Of a stretch of 64,000 nt of DNA, positions 54,963 to 63,421 are shown in pieces. Every line of letters begins with the position of its first letter. The first letter of the stretch is position 1. The notes under the pieces are model-generated. The model did not search any database and had not been told where the DNA came from. It was given only the letters and a program-made list of their open reading frames with translations. Source of the DNA: Phycisphaeraceae bacterium (GTDB taxonomy: Bacteria; Planctomycetota; Phycisphaerae; Phycisphaerales; UBA1924); contig JAHBXI010000003.1 of the NCBI GenBank assembly GCA_019636515.1, forward strand, positions 372,001 to 436,000, given 5' to 3'. The position numbers and the translations under genes are program-made.

Positions 54963-56153
54963 ATGCCCGGCTCGACCACGCCATCACGTTCCTTGCCGGC
55001 GCTGCTCATGGACGTGGCACGGGCGGTCGTCCTTGCGGTGGCGGTGTCGGCCACGCCGGCGCTGGCTCGCCAGGAGGCGCCGCCGACCGATCAGGATCCC
55101 GTCGAGTCGAAGCCCGCCGACGCCCAACCGCCGGAAACCGAGCGAATGGAGCGTCGCTCACGCGCCGCCGACGAGGGGCTACCCCCCGCCACGGCCCCTT
55201 CCTCGGGGGGGCGGGCTCCTTCTCCGGCCGCCGGAGGAACCCCCGCGCCGCGGGCACCCGAGTCGGGCATTCCCGTTCCCAGAACCCGCCGCGCCCGCGA
55301 AGGCATTTTCATCGTCAAGCAGCGGGGAGAACTCCTGGTTGCTCGCACGGGGGACATCGTGTTCGTGCCCGCCTCCGACGCGCCCGCGCGCACGGCCCGA
55401 CCCATGGTCCTGTTGCCGTGCCAGACGCTCTCTCGACTCGAAAATGCCGCCGGGCTCCGCGCCGACGCCCCGACGGCCGCGCCCGCCGACCGCGTCCCGG
55501 TGATGTTGACCGGGCAGATCATGGTCTACCGCCAACGCGAGTACCTGCTTCCCTCGGTCTTCCAGATTGAGTCTCGCCGCGCGGAGGCATCCTCCTCTTC
55601 GCGGAATCAGGAGACCAGGAATCAGGAGACCAGGAATGAGGAAACCGGGAATCAGGATTCTCGGGCTCAAGACCCCGACCGGGGACCGGATTCGGTCCGT
55701 GATCGCGAGGTCGAGGGCTTCATCCAGGAACTCGAGGATCGGCGGACGCTCAACCGCGGGCTCTCCCGCGACATGGCCCGCGTGGTGCCCGAGCCAGCCA
55801 CGGGATCGTCGGATGGTTCGTCCTCAGCGGATCAGTCCCGGGGCGGCTGGACCCTTCCGGAAGGGACCGTCATCACCGCTCGGCGCGGCCGGCTGGTGAG
55901 ATTGCGAGATGGGGCGGTGGGGATCGCGTTCGATAACCCCGCGGCGGCCTCGGGCGGCGGGCGGAGAACCGAAGCGCCGATGGCGCTCCTGCCGTGCCAA
56001 CTGACCCAGCGCATGGAGGAGGTCGTGGGGGGACGGGGGGACCGCGCCGCGATTGAAATCAGCGGCCGCGTCTTCGCCTACGGGGGCAGGAATTACCTGC
56101 TTCCGACGATGTACCAGGTGCTGCCCCCGACCGATGTCGGGCCGCTCAACTGA
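54963..56153 (+). CDS. secreted protein with a duplicated module
   Basis: A 396-residue protein; AAGGAG lies 6 nt before the ATG. A signal peptide (ARAVVLAVAVSATPALA) is followed by a Pro/Ala-rich linker. Two homologous modules of about 90 residues follow. One (about 119-205) contains KQRGELLVARTGDIVF, PMVLLPCQTLSRLE and YLLPSVFQIE. The other (about 299-392) contains ARRGRLVRLRDGAVGIAF, PMALLPCQLTQRME and YLLPTMYQV. An NQETR repeat separates them. It appears to be an internal duplication of a small beta domain, probably periplasmic or envelope-bound. Family not recognised. Confidence 0.8.
   Translation: MPGSTTPSRSLPALLMDVARAVVLAVAVSATPALARQEAPPTDQDPVESKPADAQPPETERMERRSRAADEGLPPATAPSSGGRAPSPAAGGTPAPRAPESGIPVPRTRRAREGIFIVKQRGELLVARTGDIVFVPASDAPARTARPMVLLPCQTLSRLENAAGLRADAPTAAPADRVPVMLTGQIMVYRQREYLLPSVFQIESRRAEASSSSRNQETRNQETRNEETGNQDSRAQDPDRGPDSVRDREVEGFIQELEDRRTLNRGLSRDMARVVPEPATGSSDGSSSADQSRGGWTLPEGTVITARRGRLVRLRDGAVGIAFDNPAAASGGGRRTEAPMALLPCQLTQRMEEVVGGRGDRAAIEISGRVFAYGGRNYLLPTMYQVLPPTDVGPLN
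55605..55664. repeat. 15-nt tandem repeat, 4 copies, in coding sequence
   Basis: Two perfect AATCAGGAGACCAGG units followed by two diverged ones, encoding the NQETR-NQETR-NEETG-NQDSR linker between the two modules. Confidence 0.88.
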
Positions 56154-56357
56154 CCTTTCGTGCTTCTCGCCCGGGTGGAAAGACCCGGAGGCACACGCCG
56201 GTCGGGACGGGCCGGTTTCCGGCATTTGGGGCAATGTCTCCGCCCGCCGAATCCATTGAACGCGGCGCTCGAAACCCCTACATTAGAGAGGCATCTCCGA
56301 TCAGAGTCCGTACCGCGATCCGGACATCGCGATCAACGCGCAAAAGGGACCACCGTG

Positions 56358-57074
56358 ATGGCGCACGTCGGCAACGGGAAAAGGACATTCCCCGCGTTCA
56401 CGCTGATCGAGATGCTCGTGGTCATCAGCGTGATCGCGGTGGTGATCTCGATCACGCTCCCGGCGTTGTCGGGCTCCCGCGAGGCGGCCCGGAGGACCAA
56501 GTGCCTGGCGAACCTCAAGGGAATCGGGATGGGCCTTGAGTTGTATCTCAACGACCACAAGCGGGTCTTCCCCTACGTCCTGCCGTTCTCGGATCCCGAC
56601 GCGACCAGCAAGAACGACAAGTCGCTCCTGGAGATCATGGGCAACTACATCGATGCCGCGACGCCGTACAAGGATGCCGACGGCCTGTACCTCGCGTCCG
56701 ACCCGTGGACGTGCCCATCCGACCGCGCCTCCGACGACGAGAAATCGAACTTCGGCCCGGCGTGGCGGACCTTCGGCATCAGTTACGAGTTCATCCCCGG
56801 GGAACTCATGCTCCTGATCGAGTTCGTCACCGGCCTGACGGACACGTCCCGGGGAGTCTCCCGGGCGTACGAGTCGCGCGATTTCCCCGTCCTGCGGGAC
56901 ATCGACAACTGGCACACCACCAAGCGGCGCGAGAACATCGTCCAGACCGATAATTTCAAGAACGCCCTCTACTACCGGGACTGGCGCGCCGATGTGCTCC
57001 GCCAGCCCTCCCAGGATGAACTCAACCGCTTCATCAAGGAAGTCCTCCGCTACTACGGCATCATCGCCGGATGA
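56358..57074 (+). CDS. type II-secretion-like pseudopilin (planctomycete prepilin type)
   Basis: A 238-residue protein with a prepilin peptidase site and N-terminal helix: [20 protein letters not shown], with the conserved Glu5 of the mature protein. Then comes the planctomycete-style [20 protein letters not shown]. The C-terminal part ([36 protein letters not shown]) is the globular head. The start at 56358 gives a short basic leader. In this phylum such genes occur in large numbers as minor pseudopilins. Confidence 0.93.
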   Translation: MAHVGNGKRTFPAFTLIEMLVVISVIAVVISITLPALSGSREAARRTKCLANLKGIGMGLELYLNDHKRVFPYVLPFSDPDATSKNDKSLLEIMGNYIDAATPYKDADGLYLASDPWTCPSDRASDDEKSNFGPAWRTFGISYEFIPGELMLLIEFVTGLTDTSRGVSRAYESRDFPVLRDIDNWHTTKRRENIVQTDNFKNALYYRDWRADVLRQPSQDELNRFIKEVLRYYGIIAG

Positions 57075-57086
57075 AAGGAGCAGGCG

Positions 57087-57977
57087 TTGTCCATCGCGGC
57101 CGCGAGCAGCCACGCCATGAACAGCCATGCCATGAACAGCCACGCCATGAACAGCGCCGGGAGCCTCGCCGAGACCATGGGGCCGCTGGTCACCCCCGAC
57201 TTGGCCCCCGCCGCGCCGCGCCGGCCCTCGCTCCCGGCCCGCCTGCGGGCACGCGCCCAGGGCCAGGTCCGCCGGCGATTCATCGACCCCCTCCGGGATC
57301 CATCCCGCCGGCCCGGCTTCATCCGGCGCCTCCGCCTGGCGGCCGCGGTGCTGGCCATCTCCACCGGCGTCGGGCTGTACTTCGCGCTGCGTGACAAGCC
57401 CCAGCCCGACTACCTCGACGCGGGCATGGACGCCATCCTCGATTACACCTTTCTTACCGAGGAGTTCAATCGACTGGCGCTCAAGGACCGCCTCGAACTG
57501 GTCGGGCAACTGGTGACCCGGCTCAGGAGCATGGATGCGGGCGATTCGGCCCTGATGGCCGCCTTTGCCGCCGGGATCGCCGGGCAGGCCCGCGACCAGT
57601 TGATGTCCAACATCTCCCACCTGGCCATCGACATCTGGGACAGTTACGCCGTCCGCTACGACGGCATCCCCGACGAGGATCGCTCGAAATTCCTCGAAGA
57701 TGCCTTCCTCGAATTCTCAAAGTCGATGGAGTCCGTGGCGGGCCTCCAGCGCAACATCTCCGACCAGGAGCGGCTGGATCAGGCCAGGCGCGACGCCAGG
57801 CGAGACACCGAAGCCATGCGTTCGGGTCGAGGGCCGTCGGGAGATCAACTCGGCCGCATGTTCACGTTCATGCGTGATGGTGTCGGCTCACGCGCCACCC
57901 CGCACCAACGCGCCAGGGGCGCGGTCCTCATGCGCGACATGATGCGGCAATTCCGTGAGGATGGCGGAAGACGCTGA
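57087..57977 (+). CDS. single-pass membrane protein of unknown function
   Basis: A 296-residue protein. The TTG start at 57087 has AAAGGAG 6 nt upstream, 12 nt after the pseudopilin stop, so the two are probably cotranscribed. The N-terminus is a SHAMN repeat, then a basic Pro-rich region, a membrane helix (AAAVLAISTGVGLYFAL, about residues 92-108), and a helical domain (MDAILDYTFLTEEFNRLALKDRLELVG) with repeated RDMM/RDARRD-like basic ends. No family recognised. It may assist the pseudopilin. Confidence 0.8.
   Translation: MSIAAASSHAMNSHAMNSHAMNSAGSLAETMGPLVTPDLAPAAPRRPSLPARLRARAQGQVRRRFIDPLRDPSRRPGFIRRLRLAAAVLAISTGVGLYFALRDKPQPDYLDAGMDAILDYTFLTEEFNRLALKDRLELVGQLVTRLRSMDAGDSALMAAFAAGIAGQARDQLMSNISHLAIDIWDSYAVRYDGIPDEDRSKFLEDAFLEFSKSMESVAGLQRNISDQERLDQARRDARRDTEAMRSGRGPSGDQLGRMFTFMRDGVGSRATPHQRARGAVLMRDMMRQFREDGGRR
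57111..57155. repeat. 15-nt tandem repeat at the 5' end of a gene
   Basis: CACGCCATGAACAGC three times (the middle one with a single change). Each unit has an in-frame ATG, giving the SHAMN repeat and three possible internal start codons. Confidence 0.88.
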
Positions 57978-58405
57978 CCTCGCAAAGCACCACCCGCCCC
58001 CAGAATCGCTCGATGGGCCACGCACGAACGCACACCCCGCGTTCCGGTTCGCCGATACCCGGGCTCCGCTTCGCGGATACGCGCCCCCTTCGCACCCCCC
58101 GGACCCCCCCGGCCACCACCATGCACCGGAGGACCAGGCGACCTCGTGCGCGCACGAGGTCCGGCCCCCCGCCCCACCCTCCGCCAGGCCACATTTGTGT
58201 GAAGTTCTCGGCCCGACCGGGGATTTTGCTTGCACAACCCCACGCGTGTGGCAGTGTGAAGAGGCAGCGCCTTCGCACCAGGCCGGTCCCCCGATGGCGC
58301 AAAATCCCCGATGGCCTGAATCCAAACCGCACGGGGCGGTTCGGCCGGTGATGGGGGGTGGTGGGGGGTGATGGGGAGTCAAAACAATGTCATCGGAGCG
58401 AACTC
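57978..58405. other. 428-nt intergenic region, no gene seen
   Basis: Very GC-rich, with overlapping open frames on both strands but no ribosome site or recognisable protein. Near-repeats of the type TTCGCnGATACnCG occur at about 58048-58080. A G-rich run at 58349-58377 precedes the next gene and could form a G-quadruplex in its leader. Confidence 0.45.
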
Positions 58406-59083
58406 TTGAACGCCGGGCATGCCGCGGGATTCGCCGCCGTCGCCGTACTCGGGCCTGCCACGACGACGCTCGCGGCGGTGATTGTTCACGACAACTCGGC
58501 CCGTGAATTCGTGTGGAATATCGGCCTGCGCTTTACCGACCACTCCGAGTTGCCGGGCAACTTCCTGGACATCACGCAGCCGCCCTCGCAGTCGGGTGAA
58601 CGACTCCCGGGGACGTTCTCGTACTGGATTCGGCCGAGTTACACGAGTTCCGATCCAGGTAAACTTTTTTTTCAGGGCGAGCCCGGCGCGCAGACGGCAA
58701 GGACATCGGATTGGGTTGTGATTCACTGGAACAACGAGTCGTTCTTGCAAATGCCTACTCGAGAATATTTTCACGGCGAGCACGTGATGCAACCGGATAA
58801 CTGGCTTTCCGTTAGCACCTATTATTACTTGCTGCCTCATTCCTTTAGTCTCGCGGGCGGCACCCCCGCGATCAGCGTGGCGGCGTACCTCGGCGTGCGC
58901 ACCCAGGTCGCCGGTCGCTGGCACTACGGCTGGATCCTGTTCACCGAGTACCTGACGCCGGCGATGTGGGCCTACGAGACCACGCCCGACACCCCCATCG
59001 AGATCCCCATCCCCGCCCCGGGCTCGGCGTGCATCCTGCTGGCGGGGTCACTGCTCATCACCCGCCGCCGACGGGGTGGGTAG
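58406..59083 (+). CDS. secreted protein with PEP-CTERM-like tail
   Basis: A 225-residue protein. The TTG start at 58406 has GGAG 7 nt upstream and yields a signal peptide (GFAAVAVLGPATTTLAA). The body is rich in aromatic and Thr/Ser residues (YYYLLPHSFSLAGG, WHYGWILFTEYL) and looks like a beta-sandwich. The C-terminus IPIPAPGSACILLAGSLLITRRRR is a PEP-CTERM-like sorting signal: proline motif, membrane stretch, basic end. It is the second such protein in the window. No exosortase is nearby. Confidence 0.8.
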   Translation: MNAGHAAGFAAVAVLGPATTTLAAVIVHDNSAREFVWNIGLRFTDHSELPGNFLDITQPPSQSGERLPGTFSYWIRPSYTSSDPGKLFFQGEPGAQTARTSDWVVIHWNNESFLQMPTREYFHGEHVMQPDNWLSVSTYYYLLPHSFSLAGGTPAISVAAYLGVRTQVAGRWHYGWILFTEYLTPAMWAYETTPDTPIEIPIPAPGSACILLAGSLLITRRRRGG

Positions 59084-59283
59084 GCGGAAAGGCGGGGTGC
59101 GGACTGCCGAGTTCAAGATCGAGTCGATGCAATCGCGAGTTTTTCGGCATGGGCGGCCCCGTGAGCCGGGCTGGGCGATCAGTTTGGAAAATCAGGTTGG
59201 GCGATCCGGCTGGACGATCCGGTTGGGGTGGTGGCGGTTGAGCGGTTCGTCCTGTTCGTATGGGGCTGCCGGAACGATGGTGT

Positions 59284-60069
59284 TCAGGCGCCCGGTGCGC
59301 GTGGGCGGTCTCCCGGGCCGGGTTTCGGGTATCGGCCCTGGGTGTTGTGGCGCAGGTGTTGGCGCAGGTCGAGTCGGAGCGAGTCGATGGTCGAGGCGAG
59401 CCGCTCGAGGGCGGCGTCGGGGCCGTTTTTCATCAGTTCGGCGTGGGGGATCGGCGGGGCGTACTTGACCGCGAGGCGCTTGCCGAACAGGGACGGCCAT
59501 CGTCCTCTGGGCCAGGCGTCGAAGCACCCCTCGACGGCGGCGGGTACGACGGGGCATCCCGCCCTCTTGACCAGCAGGGCGACCCCGCGTTTGAACGGCC
59601 CTATCGAGCCGTCGGTTGAGCGTGAGCCTTCGGGGAAGATGACGACGGCCCCCCCCGCGTCGAGGCGGCGGAGAATCTCCTTGATGGCCGCGACATCCCC
59701 CGCCTCTTCGCGGAGCGGGATGGAGTTCAGGCGGAGGATCAGCCAGGCGAAGGGCTTGAAAGTGAACAGGCCCGAACGGGCCACGAAATTCAACTCGCGA
59801 GTGACGAAGATCCCCACCAGCGGGGGGTCGAGGTACGACTGGTGGTTTGCCGCGATCAGCAGCGGCCCATGCGTGGGCACGTGATGGACATCGATCGCCT
59901 GGGCCCGGTAGATCAGTTTTAGGATGATCCGCGAGGCGGCCCGGCCCATGGTGAACAGGAGCCCTGGGCGGGTCGTGGCCGGCTGGCGGGCTGGCAGGTG
60001 CGGGATATGGATATTGGGCTGGGTGCTGGGCTGGGTATTGGGCGGCGTATCGGCGCGGGGAGTGGTCAT
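59284..60069 (-). CDS. plsC: 1-acyl-sn-glycerol-3-phosphate acyltransferase (PlsC family)
   Basis: A 261-residue membrane-associated acyltransferase making phosphatidic acid. The four PlsC blocks are present: NHQSYLDPP (the HX4D catalytic motif, here H-Q-S-Y-L-D), NFVARSGLFTFKPFAW, VIFPEGSRSTDG and VPAAVEG. The start at 60069 is chosen because the frame upstream runs through a 12-nt repeat array and then across cmk. A downstream ATG (TMGRAASRIIL) is an alternative. It follows cmk, a common pairing. Confidence 0.9.
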   Translation of the reverse strand: MTTPRADTPPNTQPSTQPNIHIPHLPARQPATTRPGLLFTMGRAASRIILKLIYRAQAIDVHHVPTHGPLLIAANHQSYLDPPLVGIFVTRELNFVARSGLFTFKPFAWLILRLNSIPLREEAGDVAAIKEILRRLDAGGAVVIFPEGSRSTDGSIGPFKRGVALLVKRAGCPVVPAAVEGCFDAWPRGRWPSLFGKRLAVKYAPPIPHAELMKNGPDAALERLASTIDSLRLDLRQHLRHNTQGRYPKPGPGDRPRAPGA

Positions 60070-60098
60070 CGGGTCTGGCGAGGGTGCCGCGGAGCGGT

Positions 60099-60207
60099 GG
60101 AAACGGGCTTGGAAACGGGCTTGGAAACGGGCTTGGAAACGGGCTTGGAAACGGGCTTGGAAACAGGGCTTGGAAACAGGGCTGGAGACGGGGCTGGAGA
60201 CGGGGTT
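60099..60207. repeat. 12-nt tandem repeat array between cmk and plsC
   Basis: Five perfect GGAAACGGGCTT units, then about four diverged units (GGAAACAGGGCTT, GGAGACGGGGCT and similar). The array lies in the 157-nt gap upstream of plsC, so it is transcribed in the cmk-plsC leader. Confidence 0.9.
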
Positions 60208-60226
60208 GGTGAGTGTCCTGGCGGTG

Positions 60227-60922
60227 TTAGAGAGCAAGCAGGCGTTCGCGGACCATCCGATCGAGTTCATCAACAACCTGTTCAAAGGTGATGGAAGAGG
60301 TGTCGAGGCGGACCGCGTCGTCGGGGCATCGCAGAGGTCCATCGGTCCTTGAGGAATCGCCGCGGTCTCGTTCGACGATGTCCCTGAGGACCAGTTCGGC
60401 GTCGGGGGCCTGCCCGGCGTCGCGCAACTGCTGGACTCGGCGGACGGTCCTGACTTCCGGGGAGGCGTCGAGGTAGAACTTGATCGGGGCATCGGGAAAG
60501 ACGACGGTGCCCTGATCCCGTCCTTCGGTGACCAGCCGCCGGTGCTCGGTGGCGATCTGCCGTTGCGTCTTGACCATGAGCCGCCGCAGGGAAGGGATGC
60601 CCGCGACCGGGGAGACAATGGCGGTGACATCCGGGTCACGGAGGCGGTGGTCGATCGGGATGGACCACGCCAGGAGTGACGGCGGATCCACCGACCAGTC
60701 GAACCGCAGGTCGGCGTCGGCCACGGCCCGTACCAACGACTCGGGGTCTGAGCGGTGGTCGATCCCGCGGTCGATGGCGATCGAGGCGGCGGCCCGGTAC
60801 ATCGCCCCGGTGTCGAGAAAGTCCAGCCCCAGGCGGGAGGCCAGCCGCCGGGCGACGGAGGACTTGCCGGTTCCCGCCGGTCCGTCGATCGTGATGATGA
60901 TGGGCTGGTCGAGGGTGGCCAC
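60227..60922 (-). CDS. cmk: cytidylate kinase
   Basis: Phosphorylates CMP and dCMP. About 231 residues, family-typical. It starts at GTG (60922; GTG 60931 also possible), giving the P-loop IIITIDGPAGTGKSSVARRL immediately. The CMP-binding region DTGAMYRAAA, GRDQGTVVFPDAPIKFYLDA and RDIVERDRGDSSRTDGP follow in order. In minus-strand order it precedes plsC and follows the TIM-barrel gene by about 76 nt. Confidence 0.93.
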   Translation of the reverse strand: MATLDQPIIITIDGPAGTGKSSVARRLASRLGLDFLDTGAMYRAAASIAIDRGIDHRSDPESLVRAVADADLRFDWSVDPPSLLAWSIPIDHRLRDPDVTAIVSPVAGIPSLRRLMVKTQRQIATEHRRLVTEGRDQGTVVFPDAPIKFYLDASPEVRTVRRVQQLRDAGQAPDAELVLRDIVERDRGDSSRTDGPLRCPDDAVRLDTSSITFEQVVDELDRMVRERLLAL

Positions 60923-60998
60923 GGCGAACACCGCCCGCGAAGAGGCAACGCGAGATTGAACCGAGGGTTGGCGTGCCAGAGGCGTCAAAGGTCCCGCG

Positions 60999-62018
60999 TC
61001 AGCCGGAGCGGCTGGCGCCGGCGAGGATGGCCCGGAGCGCATCGCGGCTCCGGGTGATGCCCATTGTAACATCCCCGGTCCCCCTGTAGTCAATACCCAG
61101 CGACCCGTCGTATCCGACGGAGACGACCGCCTCGACCAGGGGCTTGAGGTCGAAGGGCTTGTGGAGGTAGAGCACCGGGGGGGGCGGTTCTTCCTCGACG
61201 ACGGGCCTGGCGCCGAGTTCCTCGACGAGTTCCTTGAGTTCGAGTTCCAGTTCCTCATCGTCGATCGCGTCATCGAGTTCGAGGTCGGCCTCCACGTCCT
61301 CGCCCGCGGGGTGAGCGGCGGCGCCGTCCTGTTCGTGGTGCTCGGCCGTTCGCTGGACGGAAGGCCGCACGGGCGCGGCCTCGACGACTTCAAAGTCGAG
61401 GGTGACCGCCGTTACGCACGAGGCGTAAGGGATCAACCGGCGGAGGTACGAGATCGGTTCCCTGGACTGGGTCGCGCTGAGGAAGTCCGGGAGTGTTCCC
61501 ACCCTGAACCCGCCGACCTTCTTGATGATCTCGGTGATTTTCTCGGGTACGGCGGTCAGGCCCTCGGTGGGAGAGATCAGGACGTTGAGGTCGAGTCGCT
61601 CGGCGGCGTCGGAGATTTCCTTGAGTCGCTTGATGGCAAAGACCTGCGCGGCATCGGTCGCCGGGCCGGTGATGGTGACCGCGGCCGAGTTGCACCCGAG
61701 GATGTGCGCCGCCCGGACGACGGCCTTCATGCGTTCAACCGCCCGCCCGGCCACGGCCGGATCAGGATCGGTCAGCGCCAGGGCCTTGGGCTCGATGAGC
61801 AGCAGGCAGGCGCAGCCGGACTTGTCCGCCCGCTCACGGATCGATTCGAGGTGCGCCCGGTCGGCGCCGGCGAGAAGGTCGGTGGTGAGGTTCAGCCCGC
61901 TCAGGCCGAGCGTGTTCTTCGCGTACGCCGGAAGGTCCGTCATCGCCAGTTTGGGCCTGGCGGCGTCGGCCGGGGCAAGCATCGACCGCAGGCATGAGGC
62001 GTGCAAAGTGAACAACAT
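60999..62018 (-). CDS. TIM-barrel (sugar isomerase/AP-endonuclease-2-like) protein with acidic insert
   Basis: A 339-residue protein. The flow of beta-alpha units (GLNLTTDLLAGADR, AHILGCNSAAVTITGPATD, RLDLNVLISPTEGL, GYDGSLGIDYRGTGDV) resembles the xylose-isomerase-like sugar phosphate epimerase superfamily. The last about 100 residues before the final strand are broken by a strongly acidic insert (about residues 235-285, including DLELDDAIDDEELELELKEL and EEEPPPP). No clear set of metal ligands is seen. Activity is unknown. Confidence 0.78.
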   Translation of the reverse strand: MLFTLHASCLRSMLAPADAARPKLAMTDLPAYAKNTLGLSGLNLTTDLLAGADRAHLESIRERADKSGCACLLLIEPKALALTDPDPAVAGRAVERMKAVVRAAHILGCNSAAVTITGPATDAAQVFAIKRLKEISDAAERLDLNVLISPTEGLTAVPEKITEIIKKVGGFRVGTLPDFLSATQSREPISYLRRLIPYASCVTAVTLDFEVVEAAPVRPSVQRTAEHHEQDGAAAHPAGEDVEADLELDDAIDDEELELELKELVEELGARPVVEEEPPPPVLYLHKPFDLKPLVEAVVSVGYDGSLGIDYRGTGDVTMGITRSRDALRAILAGASRSG

Positions 62019-62204
62019 GCGTGGGGTCCAGTGTAGTCCGGCGGCCGGTCTGAACGCGAAGGGATACCCAAACGTCCGAGGGCTCGCGGACCGACCGGCC
62101 GGTCCGCCCTGGTTCGGCGCGATACCCTAGCATCGTTTTCCCGCGTCGGGTGTCCTCCGTCGCGGGTCGGCTTTGTCGCCAAAACCATCGAAAGGCGCTC
62201 CGGC

Positions 62205-62585
62205 ATGGCATCCCCGACCGATCGCGTGTACTCCGACTCCCACGAATGGCACCGATTCGAGGGGGACGTCCTGACCCTGGGCCTGACCCAGTACGCGGTG
62301 AACACCCTGACCGACATTACGTACGTCGAGATGAAGAAGCCCGGCACGGTCATCAAGGCCGGGGACATCGTGGGCGAGGTCGAGTCGGTGAAGGCGACCA
62401 GCGACATCTACTGCGCCGTTTCCGGCGAAGTCGTCGAGGTGAACAGGGCGCTCTCCGACGATCCGTCGCTTCTCAACACCGACCCGCTGGGCAAGGGTTG
62501 GCTCTGCAAGATCAGGGTCAACGACGCCGCCGGGAAGGCGGGCCTGAAGGACGCCGCCGCCTACGACGCCGCCCATCCGTGCTGA
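62205..62585 (+). CDS. gcvH: glycine cleavage system H protein
   Basis: The lipoyl-carrying shuttle of glycine cleavage. 126 residues, the usual length. The lipoylated lysine sits in VESVKATSDIY, after the beta strands HEWHRFEGDVLTLGLTQYAV, and the C-terminus has GKGWLCKIRV. AAAGG lies about 9 nt before the ATG. gcvT and gcvP are not adjacent, and no glycine riboswitch was recognised upstream. Confidence 0.96.
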   Translation: MASPTDRVYSDSHEWHRFEGDVLTLGLTQYAVNTLTDITYVEMKKPGTVIKAGDIVGEVESVKATSDIYCAVSGEVVEVNRALSDDPSLLNTDPLGKGWLCKIRVNDAAGKAGLKDAAAYDAAHPC

Positions 62586-62686
62586 CCGGAGGCCCGAGCC
62601 GGTCGAGCCTCCGGCGACGGAGCCCGGCCGGACGCTTGCCCGTGACGTGGTCGCCCGACGCCGTGCCTATCCGATCGGGAGAGTCC

Positions 62687-63421
62687 GTGCTGGTTTGTCG
62701 TGATGTCGCCAAGTCGTACCGCCGGGCGCAGGCCCAGGTCCGCGCGCTCCAGGGCGTTGACCTGACCATCGGGGAGCCGGGGTTCTACGCCGTCATGGGT
62801 GCTTCCGGCAGCGGCAAGTCCACGCTGTTGCACCTGCTTTGCTGTCTTGACCGTCCCGACCGGGGCGAGATCGAACTCGATGGCCGTCGGATCGACCGTT
62901 TTTCCGAGAGCCAGGCCACGGCGTTCCGCCGCCGCGGGGTCGGCATCGTGTTTCAGCAGTTCAACCTCATCCCGACGCTCACGGCCAGGCAGAACGTTGA
63001 ACTCCCCGGGGTCCTGGCGGGTGAGTCGGCGGCGTTTCTCCGGGGGCGTTCGGGCGAACTGCTTGATCGTCTCGGGCTGACCGGTCGCGACGACCACCGC
63101 CCCGACGCGCTCTCGGGCGGGGAGCAGCAGCGCGTCGCGATCGCGCGAGCCCTGCTCTTCTCGCCCCCGCTTCTGCTGGCCGATGAGCCGACGGGGAACC
63201 TGGATTCGGAATCGAGCGAGCGCCTGTGGTCCTTGCTGGCCGAGGTGGCGGCGGGGGATCAACTGATGGTCGTGATGGTGACGCACGAACCCGCCGCGGC
63301 GGCGCACTGCCGACGGGCGTTTGTACTCAAGGATGGTCGCGTGACCGCGACCCTGGAGACGGAGGGGCTCGATGCGGCCGGCGTGGCGGCTGGCTATCAA
63401 CACTGTCTCCACGCGGCGTAG
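62687..63421 (+). CDS. ABC transporter ATP-binding protein, LolD/MacB type
   Basis: A 244-residue ATPase. Walker [31 protein letters not shown], signature [15 protein letters not shown], Walker [13 protein letters not shown], and H-loop VTHEPA are intact. It starts at GTG 62687 with GGGAG 5 nt upstream; GTG 62663 is an alternative. The 3' end overlaps the permease gene by 50 nt. The pair belongs to the lipoprotein-release/macrolide-export (LolCDE/MacB) type. Confidence 0.93.
   Translation: MLVCRDVAKSYRRAQAQVRALQGVDLTIGEPGFYAVMGASGSGKSTLLHLLCCLDRPDRGEIELDGRRIDRFSESQATAFRRRGVGIVFQQFNLIPTLTARQNVELPGVLAGESAAFLRGRSGELLDRLGLTGRDDHRPDALSGGEQQRVAIARALLFSPPLLLADEPTGNLDSESSERLWSLLAEVAAGDQLMVVMVTHEPAAAAHCRRAFVLKDGRVTATLETEGLDAAGVAAGYQHCLHAA

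Noticed and set aside
57978-58405. Small genes in the GC-rich gap
   Set aside because: Open frames exist on both strands but lack ribosome sites and read as low-complexity Pro/Arg/His sequence.
60099-60207. Possible CRISPR array
   Set aside because: Units are 12 nt, contiguous and without spacers; no cas genes in the window. The same applies to the arrays at 35340 and 22772.
60070-60948. N-terminal extension of plsC across cmk
   Set aside because: In that frame the sequence is a Ser/Pro/Arg-rich shadow of cmk plus the 12-nt repeat; cmk is clearly coded in the other frame.
62019-62204. Glycine riboswitch upstream of gcvH
   Set aside because: No conserved riboswitch core was recognised; only a GGACCG/CGGTCC-type GC-rich stem near 62089-62106.
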